The notes under the pieces: generated by a model
Told to the model about the DNA's origin: nothing
Database searches by the model: none
What the model saw: the letters and a program-made list of their open reading frames with translations, nothing else
Assembly (NCBI GenBank): GCA_018902385.1
Contig: JABSSW010000001.1
Coordinates: 434,001-498,000, forward strand
DNA length: 64,000 bases
DNA from: Physcia stellaris
Lineage: Eukaryota; Ascomycota; Lecanoromycetes; Caliciales; Physciaceae
Reading direction: 5' to 3'
Translations under genes and position numbers: made by a program
Part shown: positions 45,765 through 56,670 of the stretch, piece after piece
Numbering within the stretch: position 1 is the first letter of the stretch
Layout of the letters: every line of letters starts with the position of its first letter

Positions 45765-46726
45765 CTACTGGTCTTGCTCTACTTTGTCATTGCTTTCACT
45801 CCCCATCACATTCGCAACAAAGTCTTGATATCTGAAAACTTCACCGCGTTGCACGCCTCCAACTCCCCTTGCAAACTCTCTTCTGCCCTTAAATCCACCA
45901 ATAACCTGATTCACTTCTCTTTCGCTCAGTGGCCGCTCTCCAGACTCGGGATTTGTATGTAGCAGGGCATCTCGGAGTTCGGCAACGTCTATCTGTCCGC
46001 TGTCGTCATCATCAAACGCCGCAAAGGCATTAACAAGCTCCTGTTGTGAAGATAAGGGGCCTAGTAGTGATGATAGGGTGTTGAGAAACGAGGGCATATT
46101 GAGCGTTTGTGGAGCACCCGGTGGGAAGTATTGGGAAATGGTCGAAGGACTAGCCTCTTGTCCTACATATAGACAGTCAGCGACCTCCACACATTGACTC
46201 CTCATCTACTTGAGCAAGTACCTAGATTCGTGAGCATGTCAACCACATCCTCGCGGTTTACATGCCCGTCGCTGTCTCGATCTAGTATCTGGAACCCTTC
46301 TCTCATCTCACGCACTTGCGCAGGCGGGAGCTTCGCCAGCGCATCCACGTTGGCGGCTGTTGGCCTGGCGGTCATATTCGATTGCGTCGATACGGTCCTA
46401 GCCCCTCGGGTCGGTGAGACTGGAGGCTCACGGGGAGCTATTGCAGGGCTTAAGCCTCGAGGCGTCCAACTTCCATCATCGGACACAGGTGTTGCGGCGG
46501 TTTGGAGTTTAGAAGGTGATGGTATGGGGGATTGGATCTTGGATGCGGACGGGGAAGCGGGTGACTCCGGGCGGCGGAAGGGGGAGGTACGAGGGGAGCC
46601 GAAGGAGAGCGGGGACGGTTTGTATGAGGATGGCATTGCCTGTTTGGAAGGAGCAGTCAGCTTTTGCGACTCCTTCACCATCTGATTCTGTTGCGGCGAA
46701 TGCGGGAAACTGGGGTTGCTGACCAT
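45765..46726 (-). CDS. EF-hand protein, candidate myosin regulatory light chain
   Basis: Two exons, 46222..46726 and 45765..46162, with a 59-nt intron, give 300 residues. About 135 N-terminal residues are Ser/Pro-rich and disordered. A first EF-hand loop is DRDSDGHVNRED, with usable Ca ligands but Asp in place of Glu at position 12. A second is DDDDSGQIDVAE with the canonical Glu. The spacing of the two lobes, PSFLNTLSSLLGPL between them, and the overall layout resemble regulatory light chains of non-muscle myosin (Rlc1/Mlc2 type), which act at the cytokinetic ring. A general calmodulin-like protein is the alternative. Divergent from the Afi1-type gene. Confidence 0.78.
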
Positions 46727-47218
46727 GTTCGATACGACAAGACCAGTTCAAGCGTGTTTGAGTAAGATGTAGACCCCGATGGACCCTTGAGATTGATGTA
46801 GCGAGAGGTGTTACGGGCTGTCTCGTGGATGGAATGGCAGTGATGATTGTTGATCCTCAATCTCGTGCCCAAACAAAGCTAAACGCGGGACGTCCCTGCC
46901 GATCTGTGAGCTAGTCATGCAGGTCTAGAACCACAGCAGCCTGCCCCTCGATGCGAACTTGTGGCAGAGAGGGAGCGGTCAATCAATACACGGAAAAGGG
47001 GCGGCGATCAGGAGTTGAGCTTGGGTTTTTTTTACGAACTTTTCTTTCGTTATGAGCATACTGGAATGGGGTTTAGTGATCGGACACTGGTGAAGCATGC
47101 AATAATGGTAGGCCGGGGTAAATCACCATCCAGCCGAAGCTGACCATAAATCAGACGGCGTTGTAGATTTTTTACGAGTAACAGCCTCGTCAATCCTCTC
47201 ACGTAATACACCGCCGTT
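46727..47218. promoter_or_regulatory. Bidirectional promoter, EF-hand and Afi1-type genes
   Basis: 492 bp between divergent ATGs, with a T-run near 47028 and another near 47168. No gene seen. Both products are candidates for cell-polarity or cytokinesis roles, so co-expression is possible. Confidence 0.4.
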
Positions 47219-49746
47219 ATGGCCTCCGTACTTTCTTATCGTCCCTCCACAAGCGGAACCACTGGCACAACAAGCAGCGTCAATCGTCAAGGGTCACTTT
47301 CCTCGTTTCCTTCCTCTCGGACCCCTTCAAACCCTTCTATCAAGAACGGCGTATACCCTACAAGCCATCCTCCTCTTCCACACCGAGGTTCAATAAGTAG
47401 CTCTCGCACTGCATCTACGCCCTCATCTACCATGCCGGTGAAGAAAAGGACTCATACAGCTGCCACACAGGGCAGATTGAGGTCTCAATATCCCGCAGAC
47501 TCTCCAGAAAGACATGTCGAATACATTTTGGTCGCCTCATTTCATGTGGACAGAGGGCCCATAATGGAACATCAGTATCCAGGTGCCATCAGTGGTGACG
47601 AGAACATGCTCGCTGAGTTGATGTTGCCGGATCAAGCGCACAAGAGAACCGAGGACTGGACCATTTTCTTCCTGCATAAAGACACTAGCGAAGATACGGG
47701 CAGACCCGAGAGGACTAAGAAAGGCAGGAGGAAGAAGTATGGTGACCGCGATGCCGGAGAGCATGAGGGCGAAACAATTGGGGACAGCGACGACGAGAAA
47801 AGCGGCGCTGAAGTCGAAGCCGAGCATCAAGAAGAGGTAGAAGGAGGCGAGGGGCCGCCGTTGATTTATGTGCTGAATCTAGTGAACACTAAGAAGGATA
47901 ATACAGCTAAAAGGTCTTTTCCCTGGGTACGCCGTGGACACGGCATAGCTAATGGAGTTCCCCTACAGAGGCGCAGTCGTTAAAGCGATGGCTATATGCA
48001 CGCGACACTCCTTCCTCCATATATACAAGGTAGCTAAGCAGTCTGGCGAGATTACAGCTACGATAAAGCTGACGGCGTCGACAGCCTCTATTATTGCTAG
48101 CTCTGGAAGAGTATTTCAAATCACCATTTCCAGAAACACTGGCTCTGTTATACGATGCTGTTAATTCTATGGATCTTTCCCTAATGCCTCGACTTTCTAC
48201 ACTCGAGAAACATATCCTTCAAGCCAGCGATACCAAAGACTTGTTCATCGAGAAATTCGAACAAATGATACAAAAGCGGATGGTGGAAGATTCGAGGACC
48301 AATTCATCATCCTCGCCAGACTCACCGTCCAAGTCCAATTCTGACGGTTTTCGCCACGGAAATCGATACCTACCTCCACGCGATACACATGAATTTGAAT
48401 CTAAAGTAATCTATAATCAAGTACCAGTCCCTATCAAGGTTCCGACATCGCTTTCGCCAGAAACCGTCGGCGATTTCTCCCTCATCAAACTCATCCAAGC
48501 TTTCTCAATTACGCATACATCTTCGCCTCAGCCTTTCATGCTTCATGCTCATTTGACCACTTCGGGAGCATACACACATCCCATTATCGTCCTTGTTAAT
48601 GCTCTACTGACTCAAAAGCGTGTCATCTTTCTCGGTCATGATCGTCCCAGCGGGGAAGTTGCTGAAGCTGTTCTTGCAGCTTGCGCCCTCGCGTCTGGCA
48701 CAATCCTTCGAGGCTTCACTCGACACGCGTTTCCCTATACAGATCTCACTAAGATTGACGATCTCCTCAACGTTCCAGGCTTCATAGCGGGGGTCACAAA
48801 TCCAGCTTTCGCCCATCATCCAGAGTGGTGGGACCTTCTCTGCGACCTTCCCACAGGCCGAATGAAAATCTCTCCTCGCATAGAGTCCGCCCAAGTTACA
48901 GACGGCTTAGCCAACTTCCAACAGCAAAACCCAGCCTACGCACCTAATATGAATGGCTCTGGCCCTTCGTCCTCAGGCTTCCCCTCCCTAACACCAAACA
49001 ACGACCCCACGAACGACGCCCCCTTCATCGCCGACCTCCTCACCAGCATCAACAGCCGTCACGGCGAATCCGCCATCCGCTCCAAATTCCGCCAGTACAT
49101 CACCCGCTTCACCCGTATCGCCGCCGCCTTCGAAGAATCCGTCTACGGCGCCTCAGCCCTCTACGTAGGCGCCACCGACGCTGACGCAGGCGCTCATGGC
49201 GTTCGCGGCCACGGCTACGTGTGGGCAGACGAGCATGCTCGCGCTCGTGAACTGGGCGCCAACGTCTGGCGCATCGAAGGCTGGCGCAACACCAGGAGCT
49301 ACTACGCCTTCATCCAGGATCTGGCCGCGGCATGGGAGCGCCGACCGATCCGCAGCATCGATCTCGCACACCAGCACGATCGCCTGCGCTCCCTGAAACT
49401 GAGCCACGAGGACAGCGGCGCCATCTATCTCGCGCTGTCGGCCTGCGTCGGGAGCTACGAGGAGGTCTGCCAGTTGTTGACCGTCACGCCGGAGAGTAAC
49501 GCCGGCTTGTTCTACATCAGCCTCGGGCTCTTCCATCCGCAGCCCGGGGTTAGGAAGGGGACTGTGGAGTTGCTCGAGAGGGTCATGGGACATGAGGCTG
49601 GACGGCACTTTTGGGCGCAGCTGGGCAGGTTCGCGAAGACGGCGTTTTGGAGGGTGAAGAGGGAGCTTGGGGTGGGGAAAGGGACTGGTGAGGTCGAAGT
49701 TGGCGCTGGGGGGATGGATATGAGGGTTAGGGAGGGGGGGAGATGA
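47219..49746 (+). CDS. Afi1-type Arf3-interacting polarity protein (SPA/DENN-related)
   Basis: Three exons, 47219..47913, 47969..48029 and 48085..49746, give 805 residues. A Ser/Thr-rich N-terminus precedes the domain start [20 protein letters not shown], then [14 protein letters not shown], the junction-spanning [20 protein letters not shown], and [20 protein letters not shown]. The stabilisation-of-polarity-axis part has [20 protein letters not shown] and [21 protein letters not shown], which are DENN-like signatures. The yeast relative binds Arf3 and helps localise polarity landmarks at the plasma membrane; the same is inferred here. A C-terminal Gly/Glu-rich tail is coded by a G-rich stretch after a C-rich region near 49000-49450. 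Confidence 0.88.
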
Positions 49747-50679
49747 GCTTGGGAGTCTGAGGGGGAAGTTGGAGCTGGGTTGCTGTGCTGTTCTGGGGAG
49801 ACGAAGACGGGGCTGGATCGAGGGGGATATTGAGGTCGGGGCGTCAGGGTGATTGAGGCTCGTGAGTATGATACCCTGTGCATTTCGTCGTTTAGATCTT
49901 CGGGTTTTCGACTTTCTGTTCGAACCTTTTGTCTCAATACAATCTGATCCCGTCACATCAGTTCAAATCTTTGACTTTCTTCGTTCCTCTCTTTCCCTCC
50001 TCTCTTCGTCAAGTCGTCAAGTCGTCAAGTCGTCAAGTCGTCAAGTCGTCAAGTCGTCAAGTCGTCAAGTCGTCAAGTCGTCAAGTCGTCAAGTCGTCAA
50101 GTCGTCAAGTCGTCAAGTCGTCAAGTCGTCAAGTCGTCAAGTCGTCAAGTCGTCAAGTCGTCAAGTCGTCAAGTCGTCAAGTCGTCAAGTCGTCAAGTCG
50201 TCAAGTCGTCAAGTCGTCAAGTCGTCAAATCATCAAACTATCAAACCGTCAAACCATAACGTCGTGCGAGGACAATGTTGAAACGCCATGAGGAATAAAC
50301 CATACGTTTCTCTTCTAGGATACGATTGAATATACAAGGATAACTTCCAAGATGTTTTCAGAAAATGCTTCGGAAATACTGGTCGAGCTATTCCCACCAC
50401 GCCAGATCCCATCAGTGTTATTAGTAAGTAGTGATGCTTGTCTAGCTAATGCTGATCCCATGTACCTTACCCCAGCGCCCACTACCAAACAAAATGCCAT
50501 ACACCGACTCCGACTCTCGTGGTGCCATCTTCAGCTCCTTCCATGCCATTACTGTTACTGTTACTGGGTATCAACCGTCTCATCCAAGCATTCATAATCA
50601 TCACCGACCCGCCCCCTTTCATCCCGATCTACCCAAGCTGCCCCTTCCCTTCCCCTTTCCAATAGCAAAGTAAAATCAC
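49747..50679. other. Intergenic between convergent genes, containing the 8-bp satellite
   Basis: Apart from the tandem array at 50006..50228 there is no gene. The array puts all three phases in open frames, which is an artefact of an 8-bp unit without stop codons. Confidence 0.6.
50006..50228 (+). repeat. 8-bp tandem array, unit TCGTCAAG, about 28 near-perfect copies
   Basis: The unit repeats without visible change for about 223 bp. Four to five decayed units follow (TCATCAAA, CTATCAAA, CCGTCAAA) to about 50260. It starts about 260 bp after the Afi1-type stop, next to a TTCCTCTC-rich stretch. Confidence 0.97.
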
Positions 50680-52904
50680 TCAGAACCAAGCCACCTGCTC
50701 CCTCCACCTAGCCCACCACTCTCCCCCTTCCCACTCCCAGTTCCTAGCCATCCAAACCGCCACAGCGCCCAGCACGCCGAACCCACCCACAACCTGAAAC
50801 GCAACCCATCCCCTCCTCCTCACGGCCTCAGTCCACCTCACCAACCCCAGCGGATCATTGGCGTCCGGCAAAGCACCACGTATCGGGACGCCGGTGTCCG
50901 CCCTCCTGCTGATCAGACCCTTTTCTGGCGGGGTAGAAGCAGGCAGTAAAGGCCCCTCATTGACGCACTCCCCCAGCCGCTTTGTAAGCCATGATGCCCG
51001 TTCGCCCCTTGCCAAAGTCTCGTATCGAATGCGCTCGTTGTGCAGGCCGCGCTGGAGATCGCTGGCCCATTTCGCGAGCCGGACTTGAGCGAGCTTTTCT
51101 TCGCGCTGCGTGTGGTCTGCGATGCGGGCCTGGACGTAGGATGAGGTGGCGTGAGGTTGTGTAATAAGGGTTTGGGAGGTGCTTGGCGAGGCGGTTGAGG
51201 TCGAGGAGATGAGGCTGGAGGTTTGGAGGAGGCTGAGAGGGGATGGGGAGAGTGGGGGATGAAAGGGGTTTGCGAGGCGTTGCGGTGACGGAGGAGTTTG
51301 GTGGCTGCTAGGTGGCGGAGGCGCGTGATGTGGTCTTTGTTGAAGATGTCTTGGACGAGGGTGCTGAGTTCTGAGGAGAGGAGGGGCTGCACGTAGTCCG
51401 GTGACATTAGGAGACTAGCGTCCATGGTTTCTTCGTCTTTAGATAGGGCAGAGCACACGGTGTAGGGAGAAGCTGTAGCTATGTCGGGGGCCAATGTGAA
51501 CGACTTGATACCTGCCGTTCTGAGCTCTCCAGAGATGGCGGCTTTTGAGTCTTGTATAGCTTCCGCCGAAAGCAGGTCTGCCTTGGCGATCAACGGTATA
51601 ACATTGGTCATGGCTGATAGTCGTCGAACGAGATCTACATCTGCCGGCTTGATTGCTAGGAGAATTGGGTCAACGTCGGATGTAATTCGTTGGGTGCAAT
51701 TTCACACGCACCTTGAGATATCATGTAAAGGACCAGGTCTACTTGAGCTCCGCCATCTCCGCCCATCATGCTCACGATCTCGCCTTCAGATGTATTGGCA
51801 AAGGAAAAGTCTTTGCTAGCTGGCCCTCAATGTATTGTGTTACCAGCTCAATGCCTTCCATGATTGACATGCCTCGACTGTAGCCTGGTGTATCGACAAA
51901 GCAAATATTTCGCTCGAGCACGGTATCACCCACGCTCTTGCGCCTTCGGAGGTACCTATACTCATCTATCTCGGACCACCAAGAAGCGTACGGTCGAGTG
52001 CTTGCGTATACCTCTGTAATACGGTCTGTGGCTCTCGCAGCTGTGTTATCTTGGGTGGACTTCCCTCTTCTAGGTGGCAATTGCTCGGTAGATGCTGCTG
52101 GGGACAATGGATCGACATGGACGATATCCTCGCAGGTCTGCACAATAGATTTGATCAGGGATGTCTTGCCAATACCTATCGCTCGTCAGCAATGGTTTCG
52201 AAACAGACTTTTGACACTTTTATACCTGAGTCGCCAGCAATCAAAATCTTTAGACGGCCGAGCTGCTTTCCTCGATCTGTGAATGGTCGTCGACTCGGCA
52301 TTCTGATGCTTGGCATTATGAGTTGTGGTGAGCTATCGTGTACTTCGGACGGCAGCTCGGCTTCGTCCTCCTCGCTTGATGCTATCGCCTGACTTCCTCC
52401 TTCATACATAGACTCTTCATCCGAAGGCCGGAAGGAACGACTGGAAGTGGACTTTGGACTACTTGGTAGTGATGATCCAGGACCTATCGAAGCCTGCGAA
52501 AGAGATGTAAGGGACTGTGAGGCACTGGGTGGCGAGAACCGGCGGGGCTTCAGCGGTGACGAGCCACTAGAGCTGGTGTGAAAAGCTGCTTGAGTTTTCT
52601 CAGGAGCAACATCTCGAAGCCGAGGGGAAGGCTTCAATGTTGACCTCCGCCTGGCTCCTTCGACTTCTTGGCCATCCCCATCCACTACAGACTCCTCGCA
52701 GGTTGGGAAATCCTCATTGACTGATGTTCCTTCTATGCTCTTGATGCCGAAGGTACTGCCATCAATAGTGGCTGGAGATTGGGACTTCTCGAGGTCATCC
52801 TCAATCGCCATGAAGAAGGTTGTGGGCGTGTTCAGGATCGCAGATGGTGGGTTCTCCACGCTCCGACGAGACGTTGAGGAACGTGAGTTAGCCTCGGGTC
52901 CCAT
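50680..52904 (-). CDS. Septin-like GTPase with a C-terminal membrane helix; two apparent one-base frame breaks
   Basis: Exons 52226..52904, about 51712..52175, and 50680..51655. A 220-residue disordered Ser/Pro N-terminus is followed by a septin/TRAFAC-type GTPase domain. The P-loop is GDSGIGKTSLI (crossing intron 1), G3 is CFVDTPGYSRG, and the G4 region is NVIPLIAKADLL. After the G domain come a helix (DHTQREEKLAQVRLAKWA), WLTKRLGECVNEGPL, and a single membrane helix VAFQVVGGFGVLGAVAVWM near the end. Two breaks need one base each: at the T-run near 51799, where FSFANTSEGEIVSMMGG then continues, and in a region near 51270-51290 with an A-run, where the tail frame takes over. Tail-anchored septin-like proteins are known in filamentous fungi, but their role is unclear. 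Confidence 0.8.
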
Positions 52905-53521
52905 GATGGAAGGTTTATTCGAAGAAGAAATCTACTCCATAGGCAGATAGATGATCAATGAAAGCTGCAGATGCACTGCTACGCGCATAGTTGTATCATG
53001 AACGCGGGGTTTTGCCCGTACCCCGCCACGTGTTTCCGTTGATACTGACACCTAGATATGTAGTTACTGGAAGAGAGAGCTTTAACAGGTGGTCTGCCGG
53101 AATAGCCAATCACATATCATCTGGGAAATGTATTGTGAGGAGTAGATTAGTGTGCCAGCAGAAGATGTACGGTTTGTATAGTAGCGACGTCACCGTGGCA
53201 GCCTAGCGCCCAAATGCACGGTCACGGGAACATTGACGGATTTGACAGCTCCTCAAAAGATGTACTCCATAACTTCAGCTGCTGTCTGGATGCTACATAG
53301 GATGATACGTCAATGAGTTGAAAGATGGAAATGTCATCAATATTGTCTTTGGTAGGGGCTGTTAGCCGTATGAAACGACTCATATACCAAGACAGCACCA
53401 AGGGATCGCTCGCCACAACCCCATGCTCATGATATCCGCAACGAAAGCGCACATGCTCGTCCTCATCGGGGGCTGAATGATGTGTTCCAGGTGCTGATCA
53501 CTTTGGACAAGACAGCATGCT
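52905..53521. other. Intergenic, 617 bp
   Basis: CACGTG at 53027..53032 upstream of the septin-like gene. A 76-codon minus frame at 53222..53452 has no recognised motif. Confidence 0.4.
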
Positions 53522-54701
53522 TTAATTCCTGTCGAGCCTTCTCCGAAGATTCCTTGTTCGCCTCATCAATTTCTTGTACTTATGCTTCTTCATCTTCAAC
53601 TTCCTTTGCCTCTTGACGCTGATTGCCCGCCATAAACCCTTCGCCGGACCATTGTCACGCCATTCCTCTAGCCGCCGCTGCCGCTCACGCATGTGATTGA
53701 GAAAAGGTTGTCGGGATGCTGGTGGCATATCTATTACAGAGGGGCTCTCTTCGATAGGCTCTTCGCGGATGGGGGAAGTCCGGGCTTTGTATGTTTTACG
53801 CCCATTTGGATATGTACTTTCGAGAATGGTCAAGGTTGTAGAAAAAGACTTTTGGGTTGTTCGCCGTCTTTTCGCTATTGCTCGTTGTCTGCCAGGTGTA
53901 AACTCTTCTGGGCTGCCCATGGGTACAGGAGCAGGTGGAGCAATAAATGGGCGGAAGTTCTTGGCTAACTCCTGAATGTTAACGTGGATGTTCTGTGGTT
54001 GAGTACCATCCAAGTGTCTAACTGCTCCAGGATCGGCGTTCGAAACCGAGGCCTGCGTAACCGCAGCATGCAAATCGCTTCCTGATTTCAATTGCTCTTG
54101 GCTTTGTGAATTACCAATCTCCATGTTGTCCACGGCTGATGAGAGGGTGTATATGACATCTGCTGCTGAGTATGTTGAATGTTCTTTAGGTGCAAAGATA
54201 GATGAGAAAGTTTTCTGGGATGATGCTGGAGGGATGGACGTAGTGACTGAGATAGGTCTATGGATCGAGAAGAAGGAAGCTACGTGTATGTCTGGTATGC
54301 AGTTAGTGGGTATTGAGAGCCTGGTCTGATCCATAATATATACCTAGTGGGTGAAGATGCTGAGTTGATGGAACGCTGGGAAGAATATATCTAGTCCCGT
54401 TTACGTCTTTGATCAGAGGCTCTCGTGAATTGTCCTTAGCCTTCCTTCTAGATCGGGTTCCAGAGCGCCTTGGAGCCTCAGAGCTTATGACTTTTGCCTC
54501 TGCCGGGGCCTCAGAAGGGGCCTGCGGTTCGTTTTTAGAAGGGCTGGAGGTCTTTGACGAGGAATGTTTTCGCTGATGTATTCGCGATGGCACTTGACCA
54601 TTGGCGCTGGCTAAGGACGGTGTTGTGCGCCCAAAACCGGAACAGGATAAGCAGGTGACTGCACTTCTACGTGCCATCTCATTCCATGAAGACGTCAGCA
54701 T
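53522..54701 (-). CDS. COX24: Mitochondrial small-subunit ribosomal protein mS38 (COX24/AURKAIP1 domain)
   Basis: Two exons, 54344..54701 and 53522..54291, with a 52-nt intron, give 375 residues. The ATG at 54701 (MLTSSWNEMARRSAV) is chosen as first in frame; 54677 (MARRSAVTCLSC) is also plausible. The basic, acid-poor start fits a mitochondrial presequence. Exon junction gives LHPLDIHVASFFSIHRPISV, a phrase conserved in filamentous ascomycetes as I remember it. The diagnostic part is the extreme C-terminus: LWRAISVKRQRKLKMKKHKY then a KKLMRRTRNLRRRLDRN stretch, the mS38 domain that clamps mitochondrial rRNA near the decoding region and is needed for COX mRNA translation in yeast. Confidence 0.9.
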
Positions 54702-55375
54702 GCCGACACCGAGATCACGATCAGGAAATTTGTTAGGATCGGACACGAACGCCCACACGGTGGTGCAGGGAGGGATGGCACTCGCAGAAGCGGAGTCACT
54801 CGCATGCGATTGAGAGATAGCCAAGACTATTACTAAGCATTACCAGAGACCAATCATATTGTCCGGAATCCTCCGAGAAATACAGGTATCGTGGGAGTGA
54901 TCGCTGTAGCTGTGATCAACCTACGAGTATGTAGGAGGGCGTCATGTTCTCTAAAGTTGTTAAGATAGAGACACCAATGTCCCGTACCATAAGCATGAAA
55001 TTGAGAAACCGGATGGCAGGCTAGGTTGTTAATATAGGCACCTTTAAGACACTCGTACTGTATTTACAAGTCGATTACTCCTTCTCGAGCATTTGACTAT
55101 GCCATGCATCTCCATGAAGCTACCAATAAGCTCATAGTGTTTTGATGCTACATCCTCTATGCCCAGAAGCCCAAGCATTAACACAGGTTTTCCTCTTCCA
55201 CCGTAATTCCAAAGAACCCAACCCATGATGAACAATGACAAGTACATGCAGAAACAGTGTACGCTGGCATGCGAGGGTATGTTTTGTCGACGAATAGTTC
55301 GCTATTCTTGTAGCCGTCAAGCCATCTCTTAGCCTTTTCAGCCTTTCGATGCCAGAAGCGGCTAGGTCTTCACCG
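54702..55375. other. Intergenic, 674 bp
   Basis: 3' end of the G-alpha gene and upstream region of mS38. In-frame coding upstream of 54701 stays open but lacks an ATG. No gene seen. Confidence 0.45.
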
Positions 55376-56670
55376 TCATAAAATCAGCGTAGAAAGATTG
55401 GTCTGGATGATGGTATCTTGGACGCTCTGCATAGTGATCTTGAGAAGGTTGGTGTCCGTTGCGTTTGTGAAATGGACATATATTTCCCGGTCCTCGGTAC
55501 GATTAAGGCTGCGGAACTTGTTGGCGAAGTATTTTGATGCTGCGTTGTAGTCACCGTTCTCTCCTGTGTAGTCAGGGAAGTACTCAGAAACCGGTTTTTC
55601 GACCAGCTTCTCCTTGAATAGATCAATCTTGTTCAAGAAAAGGATGATCGAAGAGTTCTTGAACCATGCTAGGCTCATTATCGATTCGAAGAGCAGCAGA
55701 GCTTCTTGCATTTGGTTCTAACGAACCAGTCAGTCTCTTGCAATATCAAGTTGTGACGTTGAGCATACCGCCGTCTTGTCCTCAACCAAGCACTGATCAT
55801 AGCCGCTCAAAGCAGCCACGAACATGAGACAGTGAACTCCCTCGAAGCAGTGAACCCACTTCTTGCGTTCTGATCGCTGGCCTCCAACATCGAACATGTG
55901 GTAGTTCAATTGCCCAAGCTCGAAAAGTGTTTCCGTTATGCCGGTTGTCCGCAAACGCGACCGTAGAACGTCTTGATCGTTTGGAAGGTAGTCGGACGCG
56001 AAAAGGCGATCTATGTTGTTGTAATAACTGCTTCTCGTGAGTGCCTTGTCTGTATGGGAAGGGCGTCAGACCCACTATTGTATATTGTCGTGCAGTGCAT
56101 ATTCATTGCCTCTTTTGATGGTCTTCTGAACGGCTGGATCGTCCCACAAGTTCTTCATTGCTTCGAGACAATTGCGAGGGAAAGTGTCTTCAGGCCCGAT
56201 GTCCTCAGCAGCTGCTATGATCTTTTCGTACCCCTAAAACTCGATGAGTGACTTGATAACCTAGACTTGCAGGTTTGGACTACCTCAGACTCAGGGTTCT
56301 CGTAGCTATCACCAAGTTCTCGCATCTCCTCGGCGATAATCTTGAAGGCCACGATCATATTGGAAAAGATGACCTGGCGGACTTCCTTGCGCTCATCGAG
56401 GTGGAAACCTTCGGAATATATGATACGCATCTGTTTCAGAATGGTAGACTTTCCCGACTCTCCGGCGCCTTGTAGAATGACTATCAGTGGCTGCATCATT
56501 TGGGATGGGCAGTCACTCTCACGACACTCACCTAGCAGCAAGATCTTTACCCTCTTTGCATCAGCCTTCTTGTCCCTCCGTATTAGTCGGTCGATCTCTG
56601 CATTTTTCCTTCTTTCTTCGCTCGTCGTCCGAGTGAGGGTGTTGCCGCCCCCGGCTTTAGGGAAACACAT
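55376..56670 (-). CDS. Heterotrimeric G-protein alpha subunit, fungal class II (GNA-2/GanA type)
   Basis: Five exons, 56532..56670, 56284..56468, 56076..56233, 55769..56030 and 55376..55717, give 361 residues in frame. All G boxes are intact: [13 protein letters not shown] across intron 1, switch [28 protein letters not shown] and TNATDT. The start at 56670 gives MCFPKAGGG. There is no Gly2, so no N-myristoylation is expected, but Cys2 could be palmitoylated. C-terminus is QTNLSTLIL, without the Cys(-4) of Gi types. This combination points to class II, the least understood fungal class. GTP binding and effector coupling at the plasma membrane are family knowledge; receptor and effector are unknown. 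It lies 4.6 kb from an RGS-LOV gene on the same strand. Confidence 0.94.

Noticed and set aside
49853-50291. Apparent 120-140 codon genes made of SSRQVVK repeats
   Set aside because: They are translations of the 8-bp satellite, which lacks stop codons in all phases.
50913-51190. Continuation of the septin-like gene in its incoming frame to a stop at 50913
   Set aside because: The sequence in that frame is repetitive and irregular, whereas the neighbouring frame gives a helix and a membrane segment.
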